Assembly (NCBI GenBank): GCA_027257055.1
Contig: JAPVLO010000123.1
Location: 3,410,001-3,474,000 of the forward strand
Reading direction: 5' to 3'
DNA: 64,000 nt
From: Cephalopachus bancanus
Taxonomy: Eukaryota; Chordata; Mammalia; Primates; Tarsiidae
Both the position numbers and the translations under genes were made by a program. The notes beneath the pieces were generated by a model that saw only the letters and a list, made by a program, of their open reading frames with translations, ran no database searches and was not told where the DNA came from. Shown here one piece after another: positions 32,400 through 43,612 of the stretch (the stretch's first letter is position 1; every line of letters starts with the position of its first letter).

Positions 32400-32900
32400 C
32401 TGACAGAAAAGGTATTTGCTCCATCCTGGCCTAATTACAGGGGCCATTCTGGGCCTGGCCTGGCTCCTCTGCCCATCTCCTTTCCTGTGTGCAGGGGACA
32501 CCTCTGGCCAAGCTGTTTCCCGGACACGCTGTCCATCAGGCTTCAGTGACCTGGCAGGGCTACGGCCTTTGAAGTGGCTGCGGAGGCTTCCAAGATGTTA
32601 TTTTTCTCTCACCTGTCACCACTTATTTTCCTGGGCTTCTGGCCTGTGGCCTGCCATTTTTAACTAATGGGGATTAAATAATCCAGCTGTAATACAAATG
32701 CCCAGTCCTGGCCCCCAGGTCCACATCAGAGTCATTAAGACCTCAGCCGGGCTGGCAGGCGCTCTCTGCGGAAGGGTTAAGGAGAGGCCGGCAGCACATT
32801 CTAGATTTTTTTTATTGCGTTCTCGTTATAGCTATTATCCACAAACACAACCGCTAATGAGAGGGCTGAGGAATTTGGGAGAGGAAAGGTTTCATTTGGG
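32400..32900. promoter_or_regulatory. Candidate conserved non-coding region
   Basis: Repeat-free region with 'ggcctaattacaggggcc' (32430), 'taactaatggggattaaat' (32662), 'aataatccagctgtaataca' and 'tttttattgcgttctcgtt' (32810), then 'caaccgctaatgagaggg'. The ATTA-type words sit in otherwise GC-rich sequence. No exon is supported. Confidence 0.38.
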
Positions 32901-33505
32901 CTAGAGAAGGAAGCCATCGTCTGCCCTGAAATAGCAGTGCCGTGCCTGAGGCCACATCTCCCCACACCCCCACGCCCCAGGGAATGAGCTGTGGGACCAG
33001 AAAGGGGACCTATGACTTGGGGTCCTGGATGCCCATGTTGGAAAGGATGCCTGGTCTCACCATAAGTGATAATGTTCACTGCACTTCCTCAGCTATCTGT
33101 GCCTGTGTTAGTGTTGTGGGGTGACAGGATCCTGGACACCCTTGAAAGCATGGGGGACATGTGAACAGTTCTTCCAGGACAGTAGGCACAAACTGGGACC
33201 ATCCTGGGCCAGGACCAGGAGAAAACAAGTGAGGCACGCACCTCAGATGCAAAAACCAAGGGGACACCCAAACACTCAGGAATCAAAAAATGTCTCAAGC
33301 ACTATTTAAAAAACGTAAAAATGAATGCAAAAATCCCACCCCCTCCACCCCATAATGAACAGAATAACAACATTTTAAATAGAGGAGCACTGACAGTGTC
33401 AGGATTCGGCTGAGGCGTGTGATTAGGTGAGGCCATAACACAAGTGCACGGGCACATCTTGTCTTTAAAGCTTGGGTATTTGACTCATCATGGACTTTTT
33501 GCATT
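32901..33505. other. Unique sequence up to L1 insertion
   Basis: No gene or repeat was recognised. 33341-33352 has a C-rich stretch. Confidence 0.4.
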
Positions 33506-34638
33506 CATTTAGTTTTTTTTTTTAATCAATATTTTTTATTTTGATATTGTGGGGTACATTTAAGGGTTAGGTATACAAATATGCTTCATTCAGGCACCCT
33601 TGTTGATAAGGGGTGTCTCCCTGTCCCCAGACAGATATTGACTACCGTTAATCCCACCTCCCTTACCCTCCCCCCCATAGTTTCCCACCACTGTCAATCC
33701 TTTTACGATAGATGTTCAAGGTCCACTGTATGAGTGAGAACATGTGATACTCAGATCTTTGTTTCTGTGAGAGGTCACTCAGTATTTATAGACTCTAGTT
33801 CCATCCAGGTTGCTGTGAAATTCATGATTTTGTTCTTTTTTATGGCTGTGTAGTATTCCATCGTGTATATGTACCACATTTTTTAAATTCAGTCCTCTTT
33901 TGATGGACAGCATGGTTGATTCCAGGTTCTTGCTATTGTGGACAATGCTGCAATAAACATGCATGTGCAGGTAACTTTTTCATAGGGTGAATTGAGTTCT
34001 TCAGAGTATAGTCCCAGTAGGGGGATTGCGGAGTCATATGGGAGGTTGATATTTAGAGCTTTTAAGAATTGCCACACTGTTTTCCACAGAAGTTTCACTA
34101 GTATGCACTCCCACCAAAGGTGTATAAGTGTTCCCTTTTCACCACACCCTCTCCAGCAACTGTTATTTTTTGAGTTATTGATAATTGCCATTCTGACTTG
34201 AGTTAGGCAGGACACACCCTTATGGAAATTGGAACTGACATCCAATTCCTGAACAAAACCCAAAACCCATAGACCATAAGAGATAAAATAGACAAGTGGG
34301 ACCTCATTAAACTGACAAGCTTCTGCAAAGCCAAAGAAACCATCAAGAGAGCAGGGAGACAGCCCATAGACTGGGAAAAAGTATTTGCCAACTCCAGGTC
34401 TGACAAAGGCTTAACATCTTGGATCTACAAGGAACTCAAACGTGCTGAAAAGAAAAAAACCAACAACCCCATTATAAAGTGGGTAAAAGATATGAACAGA
34501 CACTTCTCAAAGGAAGACATCCGAACAACCAACAGACACATGAAGAAATCTTCAACCTCACTAATCTTCAAGGAGATGCAAATCAAAACCACACTGAGAT
34601 ACCACCTAACTCTAGTCAGAATGGCATCTAGTTTTTTT
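33506..34638 (-). mobile_element. Twin-primed (5'-inverted) L1 insertion with target duplication
   Basis: A T run at 33513-33523 is the L1 A tail on the minus strand. 33520-34205 is antisense L1 (3' UTR plus end of ORF2). At 34205/34206 the orientation flips: 34206-34624 is the sense continuation of ORF2 ('gacatccaattcctgaacaa', 'ggcttaacatcttggatct', 'ctgagataccacctaactc') and ends at 'agtcagaatggc'. The same L1 site opens the antisense half ('gccattctgacttgagtta'). Flanks 'catttagttttttt' (33506-33519) and 'catctagttttttt' (34625-34638) form a target duplication with one mismatch. The element is 5'-truncated and non-coding. Confidence 0.93.
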
Positions 34639-34914
34639 AAGATAATATTTATCTCAATTACTGAGAGTTCTGACCAAAATTTGCACCCAAGCTTTCTGCC
34701 TCACCCTCTCACCCTAATCCCAGTCTTGCCAAACCAGGTTTGGAAAATTAAAGCTGTATCTGACCCAGCTCTTGCCTCTGTCTCCCCCTTGTCTTCTATG
34801 CTCAGCAGAAAGGACTTTCTCAGTTCCTGAGTCTCCCTACAGGTTGTCCCCATCCTCAGAATTCCCCATCCCCTTCCCTGTAATAATGACAGGCGTGAAC
34901 GTTCACAACCATGT
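34639..34914. other. Unique sequence, no gene seen
   Basis: Unclassified short interval between the L1 and MIR elements. Confidence 0.4.
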
Positions 34915-35100
34915 CTGATGGGTCAAGCCCAATGCTAAGTGCACAACATGCCTCAGCCACTAGGCCAGCTCAACAACCTGTAGGGTGGCCATGGGAGGAT
35001 GCCCATTTTACAGACAGGGAAGCAAGACAGGGTGAGTGACTGGCTCAGGTCCCAGAGCTCTTCAGCAGTGTTCGCCAGACCCGGTGCCCTTGACCCCCGT
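34915..35100 (-). mobile_element. MIR, antisense
   Basis: 'cccattttacagacaggga' and 'gtgagtgactggctcaggtc' give the reverse complement of the MIR core. Confidence 0.7.
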
Positions 35101-35139
35101 CTTCTCTTACCTCGTTACCAGCCAGTACCAACTCAGGGT

Positions 35140-35462
35140 GTGGTCAGGTTCAAGAGCACAGACTCTGGGTTCAGACCATGGCTCTGCCTGTCTCTAGCTG
35201 CATGTCTAGTCGAGCTACTAAATCCCATTGGGTTATGGATTCCTTCTATGTAAAATAGGGCTAATAATAATATCCTCCTAACACCTTATTTGTGATAGGA
35301 AACATGAAACAGGTTAATGTATGCAACGTGCTTAGAGTCATATCTATCACATGGGACTTTCTTGACATGACCACTGAAAGTTCCCAAGAAACTCCTCCAT
35401 CCAGGGCACTGGTTGGCCACTCTCATGGGAGATGTCGAATAAATGTTTATTATTGTTATTAT
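35140..35462 (+). mobile_element. MIR, sense, with displaced 3' end
   Basis: 'agagcacagactctgggttc', 'tagctgcatgtctagtcgag' and 'ctatgtaaaatagggctaat' extend to about 35345. The 3' terminal motif 'aataaatgtttattattg' is at 35439-35456, so about 80 bp of other sequence may be inserted. Confidence 0.8.
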
Positions 35463-35464
35463 CA

Positions 35465-35740
35465 CTGCCCACCTGGTGTCACTGTGTCCAGAAGTCTTCT
35501 CTGGTCACTCCCCACACTCTCAGCCCAAAGTCTTAGTCGAACTCCCTTCTTATGGCTCCCGTAGTCCCCAGTGTCTCCTATTATAGCCTTCACCACATGG
35601 ATTACAAGCCCCCTGGTATCTCATCTGCCGTCCCAGTAGACTGGGGCCTCTAATGGAGAAGGGGATTGTGACTGTTCAGGCCCATGTCCTGGCTTACAGG
35701 TCAGGGTCTACCTACTCAAGAAATGTTTGTTAAATGGCTG
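35465..35740 (+). mobile_element. L2 LINE 3' end
   Basis: L2 order: 'ccagaagtcttctctggtca', 'cttcaccacatggattacaa', 'tagactggggcctctaatgg', ending 'aagaaatgtttgttaaatgg'. Confidence 0.7.
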
Positions 35741-35742
35741 AA

Positions 35743-35788
35743 TGGAAGGATGGATGGATGGATGGATGAATGGATGGATGGATGGATA
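35743..35788. repeat. (GGAT)n microsatellite
   Basis: About eleven GGAT units with one GAAT variant, grown from the 3' end of the adjacent L2. Confidence 0.93.
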
Positions 35789-35924
35789 AGGCACAGGCAT
35801 CAAAAAGGATGCAATCTAGTTAGGCAGATAAAACTAAACCTATAAAGTATTAGAAAAATTGAAAGAATGATAAAAATCCGGAAAGAAACACATAAATCCT
35901 CCCATGTAATCCATTCTTCTGCAG

Positions 35925-36010
35925 GGGAGGCGATGACACCCAGAGAGGTGAAATGGCCTGCTCTACCCACACAGACAAGTCGTAAGAGAGGCAGAGTTCG
36001 AAAGGTGGAC
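35925..36010 (-). mobile_element. MIR fragment, antisense, weak
   Basis: 'gacacccagagaggtgaaat' and 'agtcgtaagagaggcagag' resemble the antisense MIR 5' half. Confidence 0.5.
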
Positions 36011-36129
36011 TAGAGTACTTTCTCCTCTCGGTGGATGGGGACCAGGCAGCCCCCTGGCATTCCATCACCAATAGGATAACCCCAAACCTCTCTGTTGTGC
36101 TGCCAGTGAGGTCTGGGGGAAGGATCATA

Positions 36130-36265
36130 GCCCTGAGTTCTGGGTTTCAGTCTCATCACAGAAGTTAATTCTCAATACTGTCCTCAGTTTCCTTATCTAT
36201 CAAATGGACATACCATCTGCCTACCAGAACTTCCGGGGCTATCACAGAGATGAAATGCAACTCCA
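36130..36265 (+). mobile_element. MIR fragment, sense
   Basis: 'ctcagtttccttatctatca' followed by 'aatggacataccatctgcct' and 'ggctatcacagagatgaaat' agree with the MIR 3' half. Confidence 0.75.
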
Positions 36266-36639
36266 GATATGAGGAACGAGGACTTTTGGGACAAAACAAT
36301 GTCATTGAAGATGGCAAAGATCACTATGAAAGACTAAACCTCAGGACTTGGTTCCCCGTGTCAGGAAGTGCAGTACCTGGTATAGGTAAAACAGTCTCAA
36401 GATGCCAGAGTCAAGGCAGGTGTGGTGAGAACCCCGGAACACATCGTAGCCTAGAAGTTTCTCAACTTGGTACAAAAATATCCTAATTTTTTGTAAGTAA
36501 AATATGCAAGAGAAGCTTAATATTTAAAAAGATAGGTGAGGTAATTTCAGAGACAACAAGGTCCAGAAACGCCAGATTCCAGTGGTTCACTAGTATCACC
36601 TTCTTGTACATGTAATTATTATTATTATTATTACTATTT
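36266..36639. other. Unassigned AT-leaning sequence with (ATT)n
   Basis: A short (ATT)n lies at 36614-36633. No other feature was recognised. Confidence 0.5.
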
Positions 36640-37560
36640 TGCTTATTTTGGTAAGTCTATATTTTCCCTTATATTTCAACTACAGTTTTTCCAGATCTTA
36701 TACTATTGGTTCCATATCTGTAGATTCTGCCTCTCTGGATTCAACCAATGAGGGAGCAAAAATATTTTGAAAAACTTGATTGCTGCATTCTGTCATCAGG
36801 ATATTGGTCTGCTCGATGCTGTCCAATAAGCCCCATAGTCTATATACATTTTATGCTATATTTATTCATTTTGTATTCCTGTCTCAATATTTGTAAATGA
36901 CATGTTTTTAATTTTCTGATTTTTTCTGCTTGATTATGACTATTATGCCCCTCTAGTTAATTTTTTAAATTCAATTATTGTATTTTTAAGCTTCACTGTT
37001 TTATTGAATTCTTTTCTATAGTTTTACTCTATAGTGATATTCTGAATTACCTCATAAATACTTTCTATTTTGGGGGGTCTGTTTGTGTTCTATTTTACAT
37101 ATTGAACATGCTTAAGAGGATTATTTTGATTTTTTTCAAATAATGCATAGATCTTTACTTCTTTAGGGTAGATTTCTGTAAACTTATTTTGTTTTTTTGA
37201 CTGGGATATGTTTCATATATATATTTGGAAATTTAAAACTCAGTTGCTCATTCCAGTAATTAATAGTCTAACTTTTTACAAGGAAAAGCTGATATTGATC
37301 ATCTGGGCTATAGACTGTGGGTGCTTCTCAAATATGATGTCAGGATGTGTTGACTCTATTTTCTGAGTCCCAAAGATTGTCCTCTGTTTCATTTTTAGAT
37401 CCCATAACCTTTGCTTCCCTAGTATACTGTCTGTGGTATTAAAGCATTTCTGGTGCTGTAAAAAACGTTAATTTTTTACTCAATAGACAGAAACCTGTTA
37501 TCCCACACCCTCATTTTCTTCAGTACTCCATGTCAGGGTGATGAAATTCAGTCAATAGAC
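36640..37560 (-). mobile_element. Probable ancient L1M ORF1-region fragment, antisense
   Basis: On the minus strand A-rich sequence contains 'aattcaataaaacagtgaag', 'aaaaatacaataattgaat' and 'caagcagaaaaaatcagaaa', which follow the order of decayed L1M ORF1 coiled-coil coding sequence. Frames are broken. The part right of 37330 is unassigned. This element and the sense L1 at 38040-40360 point away from each other. Confidence 0.5.
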
Positions 37561-37603
37561 ATCTTCACAAAAAGCCAAAACTTTGAAAACATGATCCATT
37601 CTT

Positions 37604-37905
<302 letters not shown>

Positions 37906-38039
37906 AAAGGAATGAAGCAAAGACCTGCGGTTCTCTTGGAGATGAACCCTATACGTGTAACTATTAAGCCAATCACTGATGAATGTGTTCCACTTTCAGC
38001 ATAGCCAAGCAGGTTCTTACTAGGCCTGACCCCCTGCAG

Positions 38040-39732
38040 ATAACAGCAGCAAACTTTGGGCAAAATACGAAAACATCATTGACCTGAAGGCACCCATGAA
38101 TGAGCTAATAAGGCAGAGGTTGGAGAGTCAACCCTTGAGAGATGGAAATGACACAGGACGGGTTTCCTATTTCTATTGCTTTCAGCCAGGCAGCAGGCTG
38201 AAGTCAGCATCACAGGGTGCAGCTAAGACTTTGATGGAAAACTTAAAATCTTTCTGGCCTGAAGAGCCAGAGAACAGGGTTTGGGACAGCCATGGTCACT
38301 GCAAAGCAAAAGGAGAACCTCAGAAAGGAGTGAGCTAAGAAGGGAGCCCCCAAACTGTATACTCACTCTACCTAAATCTTGGCTTGACCTCTGAGCCATG
38401 CATTCATGAGGCAGAATCTAGCTATTGATAAAATAACTGAATTGAAATTTGACTTGCTTCCCAAAAGACAGAGTTTGTGGTCTGAGTTTAACCAAGGTAA
38501 TTGCTTGCTGACACAAACAAATAAAAATAATAATCTTCAGAGGAATATAACACAGTCCAGAATTTTCACAACAGATTGTTCATAATGTTCTCAGTACAAT
38601 CCATAATTATACAACATAAAAGAGAGCAAGAATGATGTGACCCATTCTTGAACAAAAAGATTATCAATCGAGACCAATGCTGACACAGACTGTTAGAATT
38701 AAGACAACAATGTAAAGTAGGTATTGTGACTATGCTCATAAGGAAAAAACATGCTCACAGTGAATGAAATCTTAGCAGAGTAATACAACTATTTTTAAAG
38801 TATAAATTCAAGAACTGAAAAATATGAAGTCTGAAATAAAAATTAATTTATTAGGCTTAACAGCAGAAGGGTGTCTCTGAAGAACAAAGAGAATAAAGAT
38901 TGACAAAACAATATATAGCTTCAGGTACTTGCGGTTCAACGTCAAAAGGCCTAGAATACATGGAGTATCCCAGAAGTAGAAGAAAGGGATGATAAAGCAA
39001 GAAAAACTTTTGGAGAAATAATGAATGACACTTTTCTAAATTTGGTGGAAAATAAATATGTATAGATTTAAGAAACTCAGTGAAGCCCACCCAGGATAAA
39101 TACAAAGAAAACCACCCCTAGGAACATCATAGCCAAGTTATAGAAAACAGAAAAATAAAAAGAAAATTGTGCCAGAAGCTAGAAAAAACTAACATTACAT
39201 ACAGGGAAATAATTTGAAATTTCACTAACTTCTTGTCTGAGACTATAAAGGCCACAAGACAGTAGTAGATTGTGTCTTCAAAGTACTGAAAGAAAAAAAA
39301 AGAACCCAGAAGTTTATAGTCAGTGAAAGTATATTTTAATAAAATAAAGGTGAAATAGAGACATTTTCAGATAAAAGAAAATTAAGAGATGGTGTCTCCA
39401 TCAGATGTGTACTCCAAAAGTGCTAAAGGAAAATTCTCAAACTGAAGGGAAATTAAGAACATCATAAATAGTAAAAACAAAACTTTTTTTCTGCTTAATT
39501 TTTTAAACTTACATTAAGCTGTTTAAAGCAGAAAATTATAATATTGTAGTATGGAACTTATATGTACACACAATATATTCACACTTATATATAACAATTG
39601 TAGCCTAATTGTTACAAGGTGGATACACTGGGGAAGGGGGCAGCAAATGGACCCATATGTTTGCAAACTCTCACATTTCACATCAAGTGGTAAAACATTA
39701 ATTCTCATGTATTGTGGAAATTTGAGGATTAT
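38040..39732 (+). mobile_element. Ancient L1M (L1ME-like), 5' region and ORF1, sense
   Basis: From about 38440 the order is typical of old L1 ORF1: 'cttcagaggaatataacac', 'gtgacccattcttgaacaaa', 'cacagtgaatgaaatcttag', 'gaactgaaaaatatgaagt', 'aagaaactcagtgaagccc', 'ccaggataaatacaaagaaa' and 'gaaatagagacattttcag'. Stops are frequent. 38040-38440 is probably its 5' region, with lower certainty. An LTR at 39733-40090 interrupts it and the element continues to about 40360. Confidence 0.75.
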
Positions 39733-40090
39733 TTTAGTTCTTTAAGGATGCCATAACAAAGTATCACCTACTGATGGCTTATAAACAGAAAATGTTTGTT
39801 CCTCACAGTTCTGGAGACTGGGAAATCCAAGACCGAGGCACTGACAGTGTCTGTGTCTGGTGATTGCCTGTTTTCTGATTTGTAGATGGTGACTCCTCCC
39901 TAAATTCTCACAGTGCAAGAGGCTAGCTAGCTCACTGAGGTCTCTTTTATAAGGAAACTCATCCCAATAATGAAGTTTCTGTCCTCATAATCTACTCACC
40001 TCCCCAAATCCCCCATGTACTAATACTAATACTATCATTTGGGGTTTCAGCATTTAGATTTTAGGGGAAACAGAAACACTCATATCATAG
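39733..40090 (-). mobile_element. MST-type MaLR solitary LTR, antisense, nested in L1
   Basis: 'ccataacaaagtatcaccta', 'tcctcacagttctggagact', 'gggaaatccaagaccgaggc', 'cagtgtctgtgtctggtgat', 'ctcttttataaggaaactca' and 'actatcatttggggtttcag' follow the antisense MST LTR order from end to end. Sequence on both sides belongs to one L1M, so the LTR inserted into it. No internal retroviral sequence is present. Confidence 0.85.
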
Positions 40091-40360
40091 TAAGAATGTA
40101 TGCTGGAATGCTTAGAACAACTACTAAAAATATAATTCAAAAGGTATGAAGCTAAAAAGATGCCAGATACATTAAAATTGAATTCTAAAAATACATTCAA
40201 GTAATCCAAAAAGCAGGCAGAAAGACGTAAAGGGGAACAAAACCTGAGGGGACAGAAAAAAAAAATACAGTGGTAGACCTCAATCCAGCCATATCAATAC
40301 TTTCACTAAATGTTGATGGACTAAACAATCAAATTAAAAGGCAGAGATTGTCAATAAGGA
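40091..40360 (+). mobile_element. Ancient L1M continuation, inter-ORF region
   Basis: 'ccatatcaatactttcacta', 'aatgttgatggactaaacaa' and 'ttaaaaggcagagattgtca' match the start of L1 ORF2 in an old L1. The element stops near 40360, so ORF2 is almost entirely absent. Confidence 0.75.
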
Positions 40361-40819
40361 TAAAGATCACTAAAATCGGAAAAGTCGCTTGAACATTAGT
40401 TCAAGCCTGGTATCCATCTTATACACACTGATGCAGTTTGCTACATATTTAAATATTGAGGCACTTCTGTACCTGATTGTTAACTAGCCTCAAGTGCCCT
40501 CTCTATCCTAGATCCTTTCCCCTCCATAATCAGAGGCCCACCGCTGCAATCCAGAATCTCAACGGTCCATGCCTGGCTCAGCATGGGGACCCTGAGACCC
40601 AGTTCCAGTGAGGAGACCACCGTCCATTCTAATAGAACATTCCCAGTGATGCGGCAGTTGGCAATATCACCCCTGGAAGAAGGTCAAAATTTGAAGCCAG
40701 GTGTTTTCAATGGCAGCCCCATATGCATTCCATTTGAGCACTGTTTGCATGTACACATTATGAAACACATCTTGTCTCATACAGAAACAAGGTTGCACTC
40801 CATAACAACTTTCTTCTCT
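40361..40819. other. Unique sequence, no gene seen
   Basis: A plus-strand frame at 40583-40825 has no domain. No repeat was recognised. Confidence 0.45.
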
Positions 40820-41110
40820 TATTAACTACTCAATTTACAATCTCAGGGTATACTTCAATTTCACAAAGACCTGGAGAAGTTATATTCTGATGCCTGCACC
40901 CCCCCAAAAAAAGAAGTTAATCTGGCAGCGCACAGTAATGCATTAATGATCCCCTGCAGGTTTAAATTGGGGGACACGCCTCAACATTGCTTTTGATTAC
41001 TTTTATTTTCAGAAACATTGCTTTTATTATAGTTTCTTAAGTACTTAAAACTATATGAAAATAAGATATTTTAATAAGCATTTAGTTATATTTAATTAAA
41101 TTCCTCCTCT
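40820..41110. promoter_or_regulatory. Candidate conserved non-coding element, AT-rich
   Basis: Contains 'cagtaatgcattaatgatcc' (40933), 'gcttttgattactttta' (40988), 'cttaagtacttaaaac' (41036) and 'atatttaattaaattcc' (41087). No repeat family was recognised. It directly precedes the GT array. Confidence 0.35.
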
Positions 41111-41134
41111 TCTTACTCTATGAGAAAACTGATG

Positions 41135-41709
41135 CCTTAAGAATGTGTGGGTGTGTTTGTGTGTGTGTGTATAGGAGTGTACATGGTGTGTGTGCATGAG
41201 AGCACCTGTGTGTGTGAGCATATGGGTGTGAGTGTGTGTCTATGGGCATGTATGCATGTGTGTGTGTATGAGTATGAATGTGTATGGATGTACACACATG
41301 AGTGCGTGTGAGTATATGGGTGTTTGAGTACACACATGTGTTTGCTTGTGTGCGCATGTGTCAGTGTGTGTGAGTGTGTGAGCATACAGATGTGAGTGAG
41401 TGTATGTGTGTATAAGAGTGTATGCATGGGAGTGTGTGGAGGCGTATAGATATGGATATGTGAGTGTGTGTATGAATGTATGTGTGAGTGTGTATGAGAG
41501 TGAGTGAGTGTGTGTTTGCTTGTGTGCATATGTGTTAGTGTATCTGAGTGGGTGAGCAAAGGGTTGTATGCAAGTATGGGTGTATGTGTGAGCATACATA
41601 TGTGAGCATATTGTGCGATTATGTGTGAGCATACATGTGTGAGAGTGTGAGTGTACATGCATGAGTGAGAGTGTACGTGTGTGAGTATTTGTGTGAGTAT
41701 GTGAGTGTA
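41135..41709. repeat. GT-rich degenerate array, left part
   Basis: Irregular units such as 'gtgtgagtgtgtgagcat' and 'gtatgtgtgtgagtgt'. It produces His/Thr/Ser-rich minus-strand frames. It continues at 42543-43612 beyond a nested mariner and Alu. Confidence 0.9.
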
Positions 41710-42542
41710 CAACAGAGGACCCCGAAATTGAATTTGTTTTTTTCCTTTTTTGGTGACTCACTCTATCACCCACGCTGGAGTGCAGTGGCATGCTCACGGC
41801 CACCACAGCCTCGGCCTGCTGGGCTCAGGTGATCCTTCCACTTTAGTCTTCCAAGTAGCGGGAACCACAGGCATGCACCACCACACTCGGTTAATTTTTT
41901 TTTTAATTTGTTGTAGCAACAAGTTCTCGCCAAGTTGCCCAGGATAGTCTCAAACCTGTGGGCTCAGGCAATCCTCTCGTCTCTGTGTCCCAAAGTGCTG
42001 AGATTATAGGCGTGAGCATTGCAGTCGGCCTGGAATTTATTTTTACAAAATTATATATGTATTCCTACATGTTTAAACTTCAATCACCTTCAAAGTACTC
42101 TCCATCTGATGCAACACACCTATTGAGATGCTCTCTCCACTGCTCAAAATAGTTTTTGAACTGCTTTGATGCTTTTTGGTGCTTCTACCATTTTTGGTTT
42201 CACCTTTTCCACAAAAATAAAATGTTACCCTTTCAGGATTTTTTTTCATCTGGGGAAACAAACAAACAAAAAAACGTTTTTCGAGGTGAGTTCGGGTGAA
42301 TAAGGAGGGTGGAGCTCAGGGGTCATGCCATTCTTGGTCAAAACTGCTGAACACTCCACCTGGTGTGGGAGAACCAGTCACCTGTTCACCACAACTTGGA
42401 CGTTTCTTCCACAAATCATGACATAACCTTCTCAAAACTTCCAGATTTGGTTAACTGTTTGATCCAGATGAACAAATTCTGAGTGTACTACAAGGGGTTC
42501 ACCCTCCAAAAGATAAATTTGGTTTTGGGGGGTCCTCTCTTG
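41710..42542 (-). mobile_element. Mariner-like DNA transposon fossil, copy 2, split by Alu
   Basis: Inverted termini 'caacagaggacccc' (41710-41723) and, reverse-complemented, 'caagagaggacccc' (42529-42542) match at 13 of 14 positions; a TA precedes the left one. The minus strand decodes, across frameshifts, to a Tc1/mariner transposase C-terminal half: 'LDQTVNQIWKF', then 'VLTKNGMTPELHPPYSPEL' (catalytic-region signature, here with E for D), 'FPQMKK', and 'FKNYFEQWREHLNRCVA' with 'GEYFEGD' before the stop. The N-terminal half is deleted. An Alu at about 41735-42030 lies inside. Confidence 0.85.
41735..42030 (-). mobile_element. Alu element, antisense, nested in mariner copy 2
   Basis: Antisense Alu from the T-rich start near 41737 ('cactctatcacccacgctgg') to 'ttataggcgtgagcattgca' near 42022. 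Mariner sequence resumes at 42031 with 'tggaattta', which resembles the left flank 'ttgaattt', a short target duplication. It shares 'ggtttgagac' and 'acttggcgaga'-type variants with the other lineage Alus but is more diverged. Confidence 0.88.
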
Positions 42543-43612
42543 AATCTGTGTGAGTATATGCATGTGCATGTGTGTGCATGTGTGTGAGTAAGTAGATGTA
42601 TGAGTGTATTGAGTATATGTGTGTGAATGTATATGCATGAGTGTGTTAATGTATATGCGTGAGTGTGTGTCTATGTGTGCGAATGTGTGTGTGAGCTTAT
42701 TGTGTGTATGTGCATGAGGGTGTATATGTGTGTGAGGGTATGTGCATGAGTGAGTTTACATGTATGAGTGTATGTGTGTATGTGAGTGTATGTGCATGAG
42801 GGTGTATATGTGTATGTGAGTGTATGTGAGTGTGTTGAACATACGTATGTGAATGCATGTGTGAATGTGTGAGTGTACGTGCATGTGAGTGTATGTGGGT
42901 GAATGTGTATGAACACTTGTGTGTGGATGTATGTGTGTGAACATATGCGTGTGTGAGTGTATTGTGTGCATGTGTGAACATTGTGTGTGAATTTGTAAGT
43001 ATTTTGTGTGAGTGTGTGTGAGTGTGGAGTATATATGTGTGGGTGTGTGCATGACTGTGCTTATGTGTGAGTGTATTGTGTGTTTGTGTGAATGTGTGTG
43101 AACATGTGTGTGACTGTTTATGTGTCGTGAGTGTGTATATGTGTAAATATGTGTGAGTGTGTGAGTATATGCATGTGAGCATATGTTTGTCATGCATGTG
43201 TGTATGCGTGAATGAGTGTGTAAATGTATGAGGATATGTACATAAGTGTGTGTATGTGTGGGTGTGAACATGAATTTGTGAGCATATGTGTGTGCATGTA
43301 TGAGTATTTTGTAAGTGCGTACATGTATGTGTGTGAGTGTGTGTGTGTGCATATATGTGTCATCATATGTGTGTGCATGTGAGTGTGTGAGTGTATGTGT
43401 ATGAGTGTTTGTGTGATTTTGTGTGGGCATATTTGTGGGCCTATGTACATGAATGTGTGCGTGTATGTGTGTGTTTGTGTGTGTAAATATGTGCATGTAA
43501 GTGTGAGCATGTGTGCATGTATGTATGTGTTTGTGAGCGCATGTGTGTGCATGCATGTGAGTGTGTAGCCTATGTCCATGAATGTGTACATGTATGCAAG
43601 TATGTGCACACA
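42543..43612. repeat. GT-rich degenerate array, right part
   Basis: More than 1 kb of irregular 'tgtgtgagtgtatgtg' units. Very long His-rich minus-strand frames (up to about 285 codons) come from the repeat. With 41135-41709 it forms one array split by the mariner insertion. Confidence 0.92.

Noticed and set aside
33520..34624. Intact L1 ORF2 capable of retrotransposition
   Set aside because: The element is 5'-truncated, inverted and retains only the C-terminal part of ORF2.
35743..35788. Short tandem repeats considered as a CRISPR-like array
   Set aside because: Uninterrupted 4-bp microsatellite with no spacers, in vertebrate DNA.
41135..43612. Possible telomeric or centromeric satellite
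   Set aside because: No TTAGGG units and no fixed period such as 171 bp; the array is irregular GT sequence.
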